64,000 bases of DNA from Chondrilla cf. caribensis (lineage: Eukaryota; Porifera; Demospongiae; Chondrillida; Chondrillidae). Location: the NCBI GenBank assembly GCA_964020155.1, contig OZ026569.1:2327971-2391970 (forward strand). The letters run 5' to 3'. Below the pieces are notes generated by a model. That model saw nothing but the letters and a program-made list of their open reading frames with translations. It searched no databases and was not told the origin of the DNA. Of the stretch, positions 51,015 through 63,059 are shown in pieces; position 1 is the stretch's first letter, and each line of letters begins with the position of its first letter. Position numbers and translations under genes: made by a program.

Positions 51015-51299
51015 ATCCAGTTGCTGCATTGAATTTGGTCTGATCTGCATTCCTGCCACCTCCATACTGGGTGGTGCTGTTGGTACCATTCACTGCCACA
51101 ATAGAGTCGTCATAACGAGCAGCAAAGTAAAAGGATCCCGAGAACACTAGTGTCGTCAGTACCAGCACAATCATAAACTTGATGATATCTCTGCCAATGA
51201 TGATGCTGACAGCTCGGACATATGTACCAGTCACTCTGTATGCAGAGAGACGATTACTTAACGTATGATACCATAGAGAGAGTGAGAGAGAGAGAGGTA

Positions 51300-51340
<41 letters not shown>

Positions 51341-53871
51341 TATAAAAGCAGCATAATAGAATGCTCCTACTCCAACAATTATGTAGAGGAGTGAGGATAC
51401 AATCCACTGACCAGGCAGTGCTAACACTCTGAGTGGGATGACGACCATCACCAAGATGACAGCTGACCACTGGATAGCATTTGTAAAGTCATAGAAATAT
51501 TTATATTTCTCACTATAAATGATAAAGGGAACAAAGCAATGACATTGTTAAGTTTTTGACGTTCCCTATAAATTTGTATCCTCATGTAAAACGTTGCAAG
51601 GACATACATAGACACGTATTATTGGTATACATATAACCTTATACTACTGAACTAAATGTACAATGTTAACTGTGCTACTCCAACACAAATAGTTGCGGCT
51701 ATACATGTAGTATGTACAGCTGTATGTGTACACATGACCATGTGAAATCACCATTACCACTAATTTTATGCTAGCAATGAACACTCACATGCACATGTCC
51801 CCAATTTCATTCAGCACCTTCAGAAAGGCTACCAGCAGTATAAGGGCTTCACATATCCCTCGTGGGACGTCGATGGAATCCGGGTAGGTGTTGAGCTGTT
51901 CATCAGTTATGTTTGGACGAGCAGCAACAGCCAAGGCAAAGGTCAGGATGAATAGTTGAAACACGTAATAAGCTAATCGACACCTGTATGTGAATGAGTG
52001 AGAGTTGTAAATATGTTACAGTAGGATTCACTAACTGTAAGACTCTATGTAACATAAAAAATCAACTAGCTGTGTACGTATATGATATTATCATTAAAAT
52101 ACAACAGTACATGGTTGTGATCACATAGACTGAGCATTTTCAAATTCTAATAATTAGCACTTGAAAACAAAACTAAACAACTTCAATACTCAAGATATTA
52201 TGTACAGTAACCTTAAAAATGTATAATATCATATTTAACCCACAGAAAGATCACAATATATTATTCTAGCTGTCCATGATCCAATTTATATCAATTCTTC
52301 ATTTATTGTATATAGCATCTACAAATATAATTTTCAACAACAATGTACTCACCAAAAATTTTTTGATGCTGTCTTGGTCCACTGATAGTTAATGTATGTC
52401 TTCAATGTTGGATGCTTTATGAGACTATAAAACTAGAGAAAATCATCAACAAGTGATCAGCTTCATGGTATCCATGGAATAATATCTGTACATGTACAGT
52501 AGGGTTTAAAGATATTAGCCATAGCATGTGTGTGTAAATTGAGAGTAAACTCCAGCTTATGTGCGTATTGTTGGCTAAGTATATTTAATCAGTGCAGTAT
52601 GTTTGTACATGGTACAAATTGGTATATGTACATGTGATGCAGTTTATTTACATATTATGTTGTGCTGAGTGTATACACAAGTTATCCCACATCAGACCGC
52701 ATTTTTAAATTATTCACCAGCTTGGGTCGTGTGCTCAGGTACTGTACAAGTGTGATATTGGCAATGCTCCCTGCTTTTTTCTTGTGTTCGCTGTTCTTGC
52801 AGCCTTCCGGTAGGTAAACTGTACCTTTATTCTCCCCAATCCCAACTTCAACATCGTCCGATTGGAAAACATCATCATAAGACATCCTCCTTGGCAGCTC
52901 GGCCGGGGTGGGCAAATCAGGATCAAAGGTCTCAGAGTGCCTTCTACTCCTAGATCCTTCAGGTTGGTTTCTTTTCAATAGGGATTCTCTTTTCCAGTAC
53001 ACTGCACCAGTTTGACCATTTGGATCAAAAACTGGACTATTGACATCGGAAAGATCTGGTAGAATCCCACGAGCATCGTGCTCCAGAAGATCAGTCATCA
53101 CCAAACTATCTCCAAAGAGGCAGTGGTTGAAGATCATCTCCAAAGCATCTGGCTGTAGGAATACAATAATACATGTACATGTACAATAAGGAAGCACTAT
53201 CCTGCAGCTACTATACATGATAACAATGTCTCTTGTGCATGCAGTACGTAGATGTTCAATATAATTTAATATGATAACCAAACATATATTATAACAATGT
53301 GCATGTCGTTAAGTTTAGTATATTAAATTGTTTACAGATCAACACTGTCAGAATCATCACAACACATCAAAATAACAATAATAATTATAGGTGTAAAGGA
53401 GTACAGGTGGTTGGTTTAAATTTTCTTATACGCATTGCTGTACATCATAACTGTTAATTTACATACACAAAATTAGTTTTATCAGGTTCACTTTAAAACC
53501 AGTAACGAAATGAAAACGAGTGCATTGATAGTTAATTGACATGTCGGCTATGTGGTACACACTGTACTGTACTGCACCTGGAGCAAGACTCACATGGAGA
53601 TCAACACGGTGCTTGTGAGCCAAGGTCAGCATACTGTTCACAGAAATTGGGTGACCAGCCGCCATCTCAATCTTTTCCGGATCAATGCCAGCTATCGTAG
53701 CAGTGTGCATTCTACACAAGAAACAGTATCTGATTCAGCAAATGTGAATTTAACACCAACTGGCCCTTTGGAATCAGGTTAATTTACAAGACACAACAGA
53801 TTCAATATCTATAGTACTGTACAATGTATGGACTTCACTTGTTAGAACATGAAGATTGCTGTACAGTGGAA

Positions 53872-54030
53872 CATCTCTACTAAGGACTACTTGGGACCTA
53901 AATTTTAAGTCCTTACTTGGTTTCCCTCAATTCAGAGGTCATTTACACTATATAGTACAAGTGGACACAGATGGTGTCATTATAGACTTCCTCAATTCAG
54001 ATGTTTTTAATGACAAAAGGTTCCATTGCA
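53872..54030. mobile_element. TA-flanked MITE in channel gene intron (copy C)
   Basis: Orthologous to the element at 33233-33415: the left end is tacagtggaacatctctact and the right end aaggttccattgca. Shared position in both copies shows it is older than the duplication. Confidence 0.6.
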
Positions 54031-54786
54031 GTTAATAAGAAATTTATTATGTCAAATGGATAAACGTGTACAGATCAAAATTAACTTGGAAGTTCATACA
54101 ACTTACTGCTCTGTAGATAGATCCTGCAGAGCATTGTGTCGGAACTTCTTCCAGCTGGAAGTCAGACGTCTACACTCTTCTGTCCACTTCTCAACAGCTT
54201 CGATGCCAGTCTTTTTCTCTCTTTCTTTCTCAACTGACGATTTCATCAACCTCATGAAGTACACAGAATGGCCAAATAGTGCTGCAACATCATAGGGAGT
54301 ATTTCCTTGGAGGGTTTTAGCCTGTGGGTCAGCCTTTTTTTTCATTAGGAGGTCGATGCTATTTATAAACCCATGCTTGGCTGCAACATGGAGTGGCGTT
54401 AGTCCCTCCTTATTGGCAGCGTTCACATTAATCTCGTGCTCCAAAACCATCTGCATTAGAGTCATGTCATTCTGAAACATGTGCAGAATGGTGTTGCCTA
54501 CGTCATCAGTTGCATTGGGATCTGCTCCCCAGTTCAACAGGAGCTTCATGCACACCAGAGACTGTCTGCTGTGGAGACCATGGGTCCCTTCAAGACATCT
54601 GGCATTAGGGGAGCACCCCATGTACAGCAAACCGCCAATCACAAAAGCATCCTGTATTATGTAAAATAATTGCCAATAAGTGTGCAAGTATAATACGTAC
54701 AATATATATATCAAGTATATTAAGATTTTAACATAGAAAACACTATGTAGTGTGAATGTAATAATATTTTCATTATATACAACAGC

Positions 54787-54793
54787 TGTACAT

Positions 54794-54833
<40 letters not shown>
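54787..54833. repeat. (TA)n microsatellite at the retroelement 3' junction
   Basis: A TA run immediately beyond the A-rich 3' end of the inserted reverse-transcriptase element. Copy A has only gatataattccctt at this place. Confidence 0.85.
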
Positions 54834-54834
<1 letters not shown>

Positions 54835-54836
<2 letters not shown>

Positions 54837-57800
54837 TTTATTTTCATTTTTTTTATTTTTTAATTTTTTATAGCATATATAAATATATACATAACATACA
54901 ATAATAATAAAATGTGAAATCAAACACTACAACACCCTAGGACAGATACAGCATTAAAATTTTGGATGCACACACTGATTTGTTGACATAACATTAAATA
55001 AGACAATGGGTCACTTGAAATGAGGCGTGCTTGTTTTGCGAGATCATGAATGAAATCAAGAGCTTCTGAACTGAAAGCTCCTGTTGATTCAAATGCAATC
55101 GGTTGAAAGTGTTGGTTGTTCGATAACTCATTATACAGGTTGCCTTTCTTGGAGGCAGCCAAGTTTGCAACGGATCCAGCTTCACGTGAGGCCATGGTGA
55201 TGTTGGATGGAGCATATGAATCCCAACAAGTCACATCCCACACCAAGGCTCGACACTTCGCCCAAGGGGTGACAGTTATACCACCTGGTCTTTTGCCATC
55301 TAAGGGACATAGTTCTTCATCAACTCATCAACATGCATCCCACAAAGTGGACAAGTGTGAGGAACGCAGAGGGCAGTCCCCAGCCTCAGGTCAATGGCAA
55401 CTCGGATGGTTTCATTCCCCATACAGAGACCAAGTGCAGAAGCTGGTGGAGCAGTTAGCCAAGCCGAGGCCTCCTTCTGACGGGATGCCGGCAGTTGTAC
55501 TCTTGTGCCTGCATCAGCACTAGAGAGATCCAAAACAGCCATCCATAATGGGGGAATCCCAATACTTCTGTCTGCTAGCATGAGCTCCAATAGGTGGTGC
55601 GACAGAGGACGGTAGGGAAAAAGTAGACTTCCTGGAGCAGAGTGCATCTGATCTGAAAGGAATGACCTGGGAGTGGAGCCTCTCAGAAAGGATGGCAAGG
55701 GAAATAGATGTACAGCCCGAAGCAGAAGCCAAAAAGGTGGATGGTGCCAACATGACTGCACTCCTTATCCCAATGCCACCAGCAGAGATCGGTAAGCAAG
55801 CCTGCTTCCAGCTTAAGTCACTAAGCTCGATATTGCATATGCTCTCAAGAAGTGACCTCTGCAATTCATCAAAGGAGGTAAGAAGGGTTCATTGGAAGCA
55901 AGGTGACGTTCAAAGAGTGTACAAAAGTTTAGGGAGGGAAAAGGCATTCCGGAGCAGGCAGAGGGCATCGTGGGTGTTCAAAAGCTTCAGCCTCTCACCA
56001 AGGGTTCGAAGGTCAAAGATTTTCTTTTCCAGAATGAAATTGATTGACTCATTGGAGCCAATGGGCGATCCCAAGAGGGTCTCCTTGTGTCCTGATATTT
56101 CGCGGATGGAGGGGAATAAGGTGACAAATTTTGGGTTGAAAGTTGTTGGAACAGATGAATTCTGACTTGCTTTGGTTGAGTGTAAGCCCAAGAAGATGAG
56201 CGTTACTCTCCAAATAATGCAAGTCTGCGGATACATCATACAAAGACCCCCCAATGGATCCATCATCTAGATAGAATACTACCAGCTCCGATTTCAGTGA
56301 ACAGATTAAATCATGTAAGGCAATACAGAATAAAAGGGGGACTAAAGGGTACCCCTGTTGGACACCCTCACATGAATTTATAGTGAACTTGTCGAAAAAC
56401 AACAAGGAAGGCTGACAGTATGCGGAGCAGGCAAGAGGATATATGGCCGGGGCTTTCTCCAGAGTGTTGGCCAACATCAGATCTTGGCGAATGCTGTTAA
56501 ATGCATTTTGCAAGTGGAGCTTCACCAGGAAGCTGTTCTCATCCAATCCCTGCACATAAGACCTAGCTGCATGGACATCAGTTTCTGCACCTAATGGGAC
56601 ACCGAAACCCAACTGCCTTGGATAGAGAAAAGAGCCGAGCTCCTCTTTCACCTCTGCGCAAGCACACTTAGCAACTAGCCTCCGTAAAGTGCAACCTACA
56701 GCGATAGGGCATATGCCCCCATGAGCCTTATTGAGACCAATTAGCTTAGTTCCAAAAAAATACGGGCGAGCAGGAACAGGGACACCTCCTGCAATGACCA
56801 TGTTGGTGAAGTTCGTCAGAGAGGTAAGTAGATTGGAGGAGCCCACACCTAGGCTAGGGCAGAAGGTCCTTCAGATGTTGAGGAAGTAGACCGTCCTGGC
56901 CTCCAGTAGAGCCTGAAGGGAAAGAATAGACAGCTTTAAGGACTGAAGTGGAAGATATCACTAGGCCGGGAGAATCAGAGGGACACAAATGAGGTAGGGA
57001 GGTATCAGGATGAGAGGTTGGATGTTTTTTTCTGTAGAGCATCCAAGGATGTTTCATCAGGTACACAGAAAGTGTCCCGAAAGCTGGCTAATTGTACTGC
57101 TCCCCTAAAATCTCCGTCTTCTAGTTTGGATGATACCCTGGCCGCCAATGTGTCTAGCTCGGAATGCCTAGGTCTGGTAGGAGGAGATGTAGAAGTGACA
57201 TCAATTTCATTGGCAACTGCCTGATTGATCAAGTTAGCCAGGTTTCTGCATCGACCTCCCCTCCTGGGAGCTTGCAAACAGCATCTAGTGAAAAAAAAAG
57301 ACGTTCCCATGCCTCGTTGGAATTGCTGGAAACGATATCCAACAAAATGCAGGACAGTTTTGATGCAACCTGATGACGAGAGGCCTTTGGGATTTGTTTT
57401 ATTGTTTTCCCAATGAAACGACCAGGATTGATGGTTGAGCAGTGGGAAGGAGAAGTAGTTGTGGAGGACAAGCTCGAAGGATTGAAGCAGGTCGATGATT
57501 GGGGATCGTTTCTGACAGCGTTGGAGTCCAAAACGCTATCCCTGGTGTCCTTGGCAAGATTTGGACACATAGAGGATTTGCCTGATCCTGGGCATCTGTT
57601 TGAGCAGGGACCATGTGTTTTGATCTTGTCATCAGAACATAATGGCAAGACTCTCTCACAGATTGCGTAAATGCCCCTGACAATTGATGATCCGGCTTTC
57701 GGCATGGTCGGGAAACAGTCTGATGTGATGAACGAAAAGCAATAGTCTGTTGGGATCTTCCAGATGATAGATTGCAGAGATCGAGAAATTATAAGATGAT

Positions 57801-57885
57801 CCTAGAATCAAGATGACTAGGGTGATAATCATTCAAGTCCATGGCGTCATCTATTCACCGTTGCCACCGACATTTTCTCCCATAT
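54835..57885 (-). mobile_element. Degenerate non-LTR-type retrotransposon inserted in copy C intron
   Basis: About 3.05 kb interrupts the intron between the exons at 54651 and 58861; copy A lacks it. Minus-strand open frames lie end to end with frameshifts: 57705-57229, 57310-57005, 56846-56049, 56266-55910, 55761-55300 and 55246-54920. The block at 56846-56049 is a reverse transcriptase with GVQQGYPLVPLLFC and the YLDDGS catalytic box. Motif A reads KLHLQNAFNSI, with His where an Asp is expected. A CPLCGMHVDEL zinc-knuckle-like motif lies near the C-terminus. The 3' end is A-rich. Several frame breaks mean it is not active as it stands. Confidence 0.8.
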
Positions 57886-58090
57886 ATATATAATTCCCTT
57901 GGGGCCAATAAAATATTAGATACATACAGTGCAGCAGTCAAGTATACTACATACATACTCCTTCTGTTAACTAATTAATACACTTCATCCCTAATCTGTG
58001 TACACTTTGTCAAATATCCTGATAGCACATACTTCTGATATGAAGTACATGTATGCACACAGGAGAAATATGCTGTTTTCATCGAATTGA

Positions 58091-58173
58091 AAACACTATT
58101 GAATCATTGTTGAAAGGCGCTGGTGTTTCAATGCATTGTTCATGAAATAGGGCCTTTCAACAATGATTCAATA
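58091..58173. mobile_element. Small hairpin insertion in copy C
   Basis: attgaatcattgttgaaagg at 58091 is matched by its inverted complement cctttcaacaatgattcaat at about 58153-58172. Copy A has a single attgaatca-like site here, so the hairpin is an insertion or inverted duplication. Confidence 0.7.
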
Positions 58174-58197
58174 GAGCTTCATATGCAATGAAAACAA

Positions 58198-58425
58198 GTA
58201 ATTCGAGTTCAAAAACTCGTGGGGCTGCCGCCCCCCCGCACTCAAATTACTTGGGCGTCTTTATTAGGTTCATAAGAACCTTCGCTGAAGTTATTACGTT
58301 CGGGGAAGCTTCAGCGCACAAATTCTAGCCCAATTTCTAATTGTCAGCGTTCGAAATCAGCCATCTTTATTTCGCGCAAAATAAATTATAATATAAATTC
58401 ATTGCGCTTTTACACGTAGGAACAC

Positions 58426-58461
<36 letters not shown>

Positions 58462-58520
58462 GCGTTACATACCGGAAGTCGAAATGAAAACAATATAGGG
58501 GCTGCCTGCGGCAGCCCCTA
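58198..58520. mobile_element. Short insertion with inverted GGGGCTGCC ends in copy C
   Basis: Copy A reads directly from gcaatgaaaaca to cattttcctc. Copy C has about 320 bp between them. The inserted DNA has ggggctgccg near the left (58221) and cggcagcccc near the right (about 58510), plus an internal (TA)n. No coding capacity was seen. The exact ends are uncertain. Confidence 0.6.
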
Positions 58521-59426
58521 ACAACATTTTCCTCTTGAGAGAGATTTGGTGTGCTCATTGAGGTAATTATACTAAGCCTGTTTGACTGACAATATTCCTA
58601 GCCTATGAAACCATTACTGTAGCAGTTGTAACAGATTGTTTGAATAAGGGAAAGTCAATAAATTAAATGTTCTCAATAACAGTGACAGTTATAATATTTT
58701 AATGTAACAGTTGTGTTTAAGGCATTCCTTTTGCTTTATGTTGGGTCATACATCATAGCAGTAACTCTAAGACTTGTATTAGTAACTTGATGACATCTAT
58801 ATTATTTTTATTGTTACTACTGCAAGATTAATTGCAATAGTCCAAATACGGGTAACTCACAAAAAAATGACCACTTGAAAAATGTTGCAGGTAGTGTGGA
58901 ATGGCAATAGACCGAACTTCAGGCTCAAAAGCCTCCAAAACCTTTTGAGCGAAAAACAGTGCAACTCTGTCTTCTCCCTTGGTTATTTTCAATGGCAGGT
59001 CCTTATACTTGTTGATAAGAGACAAAAATTCTATACATAATTTTTAATACTAATTGAGATACATGTTATACCTATCAATAACGATTAATTCGGTGGATTG
59101 TGAATTTTGTATATATTTGTAAAAATGTTGTCACTGGGTGAGTATAGTGTCCATACCTCATTTTCATTCATAACGTTTCTGAAGGTTTTGGACCACCACT
59201 TTTGGTAACCTGCAGGGACTGTGTTACCGGCTTCTACATAACTTGAACGTAGATCTTGTACTGTGGAAACTGTTATTCCTCCCTTGGTTTTTCGTTCATC
59301 AGTTTGAGCTGGTACATAATCACCATATTTCTGCAAAGCCTTGTCTTTGACATAGAATGGGATGCTCTCTTCACTTTCAAAACCATCAACCTCATACCAT
59401 TTGCAGCAATTATCTATAATATTATA

Positions 59427-59429
<3 letters not shown>

Positions 59430-59480
<51 letters not shown>
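59430..59480. repeat. (TA)n microsatellite
   Basis: TA run just upstream (in gene sense) of the copy C exon at 59413-59135. Copy A has no such expansion. Confidence 0.85.
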
Positions 59481-59485
<5 letters not shown>

Positions 59486-60975
59486 AAATATTAATTTTGA
59501 TATAAGATTGAATGAAAGTATTAATTTTGCATAGACCTACACATAAAGCCAACTTCATTTTCAGAATACAGAGATTTGACTCTTAATGTCGGATTTTTTT
59601 GGCTTTTGAATATCGATATAAAGTAAAATGGGGTAATTCTGATAATGGTATATATTTGGAAACTTGCGGAAAATTTCAAAACAAGCAGGAAGCAACCAGC
59701 ACATTTCACCATCAGTGTCCATGTTCTGTATATAGCTATTTGTTTCTGATACGAGTGAAAACTGTGGTTGTCCTTGAGAGTTTGGTATTCTGAAGTAGAA
59801 AACCGTTAATTCACAAATTTCTGGAATTACACCGTATTGAGTTTTCCTATTTAAATTCATCTTAATTGTAATTAATATGAGTATTTGAAGTGGTCTGGTG
59901 GTAAATTATATATTAAAATTGGGTACAATTATATTCTTTCACAATATTGACAACTTACTGAAATCGGGAGTATCTGCTTTGCAGTGCCCGAGGTATTTAA
60001 GTGGCATTGGACCCGTATTTTCTAATACACTTGATGCCGATCATCGGGTAGAATCCACTGTTTTCAAACTGGTCCACCTTCTGAGGCGAAATAATGATCC
60101 TCTTTTCGCGACCATTCCGCTTGGTCTTGATAGTGAACCAAACTTCTACGTAGCCATCCTCAACTGTGTTGAAATTGATCCCACATCCCAGGACGTCTCC
60201 CTCTAGCAGTGGGGGCTCCAGTCGGGGTCCCCGGACAACTTTCTGGCCTACAAATTCATTCTTATAGACCCCTCCATCTTCCGCACAATACCCAATGCTG
60301 CCTTCCCCTAATCCGATAATGGAATCCAGAGGATAAAGCACATGAGCGACCCCGAGACTGACTCCGGTGATGTTGTCCAAGTCCCGAATTTCTATCTCGA
60401 AATAGTTGGAGTCTGAATTCATTTCCTGGTTCATTCTCAAGCTACAATAGCCGTTGCCTTGTGGCCTCAGGATAGCGTCGTTATCATACGAATTTAAAAC
60501 TCTCATCTTGAACCTGTGGCAGCCTTCCATCAGGCTCTTTATTTTCAGTGGGTTAACTTCTGCAGAATCCTTGCTGCCGGATGCCTACATGTAAGATAAT
60601 CATATTATGTTAGCACATGTTAGGAAGATGATTTATTGTTGCTTATACGCTACCATCATGATAGACTACGTCTGGTGTCACAAGTAGTCTAGAGTAGATC
60701 TATACTTGGACACTGCATGATGTAGGGTGAAGCATCGATTATCGAACACCATCTATATTAGGACACCCTAAAATTAACTTTATTCTCAATAGCTGGAGAA
60801 CAAGCTAGCAACTCCTAATAAGTTTTGATTTAAATTTATAGAGCATTTATGTAATTTGGTTGCTCTCCACTCGGTAGGATCTTCGTAGCTTACTGCAGCA
60901 TTATGCTGGAGACAATCAAAAAAGTGTAGGTAAGCCTAGATAATATGTTTAGGTTTCCTCATAGTACCACACTGG

Positions 60976-61490
60976 TATTCATTTTTGTGACACTTTATTT
61001 TCGCGTAATGCCGTAGAACACCTTGAAATGAAATTTTTGTGGTTTACATCATGCACAAAAATATATATCTGCATTACAATAAGCCCGCACGTGGTGAGAG
61101 GAACATGCTAAGGGAAAGGTGGTGAAAGAAAAACGACATGGCAGCTACATACCTGTGCAATTCCAGTGTCAGACTCTAATCACATATACAAGAACGTGTG
61201 GAGCACGGAAGACGGGGAGAACTTCACGTGCAAGCGGGAGATGAGTAACCCGTGTGACAGTTACACAGTCATTGTAGTAAAATGATTGAGAACATACTGT
61301 AGGACACTTGCCGCAGAAGATATCGTGCCTTTGATCCCTCCTTCTTGGTAGAGACGGGTCCATCACAGCAACCACCACAGGATCAAACATTATTATTAAA
61401 ATCACAGCAGAAATACATCAAATATTGTCAATGCGCAATGGTAAATAAGTAAAGGTCAGCTTAGGGGGAAGTTAATGAGTAAATAGAAAC
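60976..61490. other. Spacer between copy C and retroelement relic
   Basis: Homology to copy A ends near 60975. No coding exon is supported. A 78-codon minus frame (61405-61169) has no recognised feature. Confidence 0.4.
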
Positions 61491-62960
61491 TCAAATACCA
61501 CCTTCAGCAACTTGAAGATCGATTGGTGATGGGTCTGTGGCTGGACGTCCAGCTCTTGACCTTCCTCCTCTGACCAAAAGGATCGACATTCTCACTAGAG
61601 CGAAGCTGAGTTTGCACCAGATCCATATGATGGTAGTTTTGTAGGGTGTCCCTTGCCTGTCACTCAGCATTGCTGCTAGGCGTCTGTAAAAGATAGTGGC
61701 CAACCAGTTGCGGAGAACACAAGTGGGGTGAAGGACACGTGTTCGACTTCTAGGACACGTTGTATGTAATTTCTTCTCTTTTTCATTCTCATACTTGCGA
61801 TAAATGGATTGCACTGGGGTGTTGCTGTTTGATTGGGTACAGGGGTTGAATACTCGAACATCAAAAAATACCCTTTCGAACTTCCTGCCGCAGAATCCAT
61901 TTGCTGCTATGTCAAGCCTGGCATTGGTGTCTGTATTAGCTGTCTTGTGCAACATAACGTCTCCTTTGATGGGTTGTAGGTGTGGCTCGATGGTGACATT
62001 ATGGCAAACTTCTGATAAGAGGGACGTAGTGAAATCACGTACTTCGTTATGTCTTATCGTGGGATATCCTCCAACAGGGCAAAAGAGGGCATGTTCCACT
62101 GAGAAGACATGACCACAGCTGCAGTGCGATGGTGTCCGGGAGAGTGGCCAACCATATCTTATCTACCATATCTATCAGTGCATCCCTAAATTTGGATTTA
62201 TTCAGGGCAAAGTCATGGGCCCTTATTGGATGTATAGAGAGCCAAGAAGAGGTACCTTTCTCCTGTGCTAGTATGACATTTTTTGAAGTGAAGATGGCAA
62301 TTTCTTGGTTAGGTTGTCAACTCGCACTTTCTCCTCAACGAGCCTTTGTGATCTCACTGTTTCTTTGATCTCTGTTTGATTATTTTGGATGGTTCCCTAT
62401 TCTTGTTGGATGAGGTGATCTACTAAGAGGGCAGTTATACTTTCTGGGATGCTTCAAATTGGTTGGAGCAATGGATGACAGGATTTGGTAAGTTGAGTCC
62501 ACCCAGACTGGTTGGAAGAGCAATGATATCATGCATTGATTGGCTTGGCAGGCTTTGGCCGGTTAAGGCAGGAAAGAGGTTAAATCGCATAAGATGTTCT
62601 AGGGGGAAAATATTCTTTCAGCTTCATGAGGCTCGATGTCAATGATGTGCATTAATATTGTGTAATTCCACTGGGCCATTAGGCCATGAGTATAGGCCAC
62701 GTAGGCTGCTTGTGGCTCAGTCTGTACAATTTTAATAAGGGTGGATAGCTCATTTGCCCAGGTTTTAACCTTCCTTTTCAGGTACTCCTCAATAAAGTTT
62801 GAAAAGCCAATTGCACCCCCAAGATACTCCTCACCTTCACTACGGACTTCAATTCCTGAACCTTCAAACGTTACTCAGGCAAGGTCAACAAACTTGCTCT
62901 TGACAAGGACCTTAGTTTTGCTGCTGTTCAGGTAGTAACCATAATTCGGGCCGTCACAGG
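61491..62960 (-). mobile_element. Reverse-transcriptase retroelement relic, C-terminal half
   Basis: Minus-strand peptide blocks in conserved order: a segment with ELSTLIKIVQTEP and AYTHGLMAQWNY (about 62800-62680), then LPTSLGGLNLPNP (about 62520), then FALNKSKFRDAL (about 62200), then TPSHCSCGHVFSVEHALFCP (zinc-binding Cys/His, about 62130), then IRHNEVRDFT, ARLDIAANGF and FFDVRVFNP (62099-61491). The order matches the C-terminal half of a widespread animal reverse-transcriptase family in which a CxC...H...C motif precedes an endonuclease-like region. Several frameshifts and stops separate the blocks, so it is dead. It is a different family from the element at 54835-57885. Confidence 0.75.
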
Positions 62961-63059
62961 AAGAAGGCGACGCCCCGTCAATCTTCCTCAAAGAGGACTC
63001 AAAATTCCTTGCCACTTGACTTTCTCTGGCCCAGAGGGATCAATCACTAAGGTGAGAAC

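Larger units (their letters stand above)
46652..60659 (-). pseudogene. SPRY-ankyrin-TRP-like channel gene, copy C, with frameshifted SPRY exon
   Basis: Exons: 60659-60654 (putative), 60584-59959, 59413-59135, 59030-58861, 54651-54107, 53711-53594, 53152-52718, 52432-52353, 51983-51789, 51512-51339, 51235-51014, 50896-50810, 49946-49628, 48682-48579, 48063-48007, 47171-46652. Exon lengths match copy A except three. The SPRY exon is 626 instead of 628 nt, and the 2-nt loss creates a TAA at 59999-59997, near residue 198. The exon before S1 is 435 instead of 387 nt (in frame, +16 residues). The coiled-coil exon is 520 instead of 466 nt (one extra 18-residue unit). Downstream exons stay open. A shorter protein starting after the break, or use of another start, is possible, so this may be a recent pseudogene or a truncated paralogue. 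Confidence 0.8.
46357..60975. repeat. Segmental duplication, copy C
   Basis: Collinear with copy A from about 25410 to 37240 but longer, because of insertions at 47240-47895, 50023-50330, 54835-57885, 58090-58175 and 58198-58520 and an internal intron duplication at 48.7-49.28 kb. It lacks the WDR55 exon 1 part. Confidence 0.85.
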
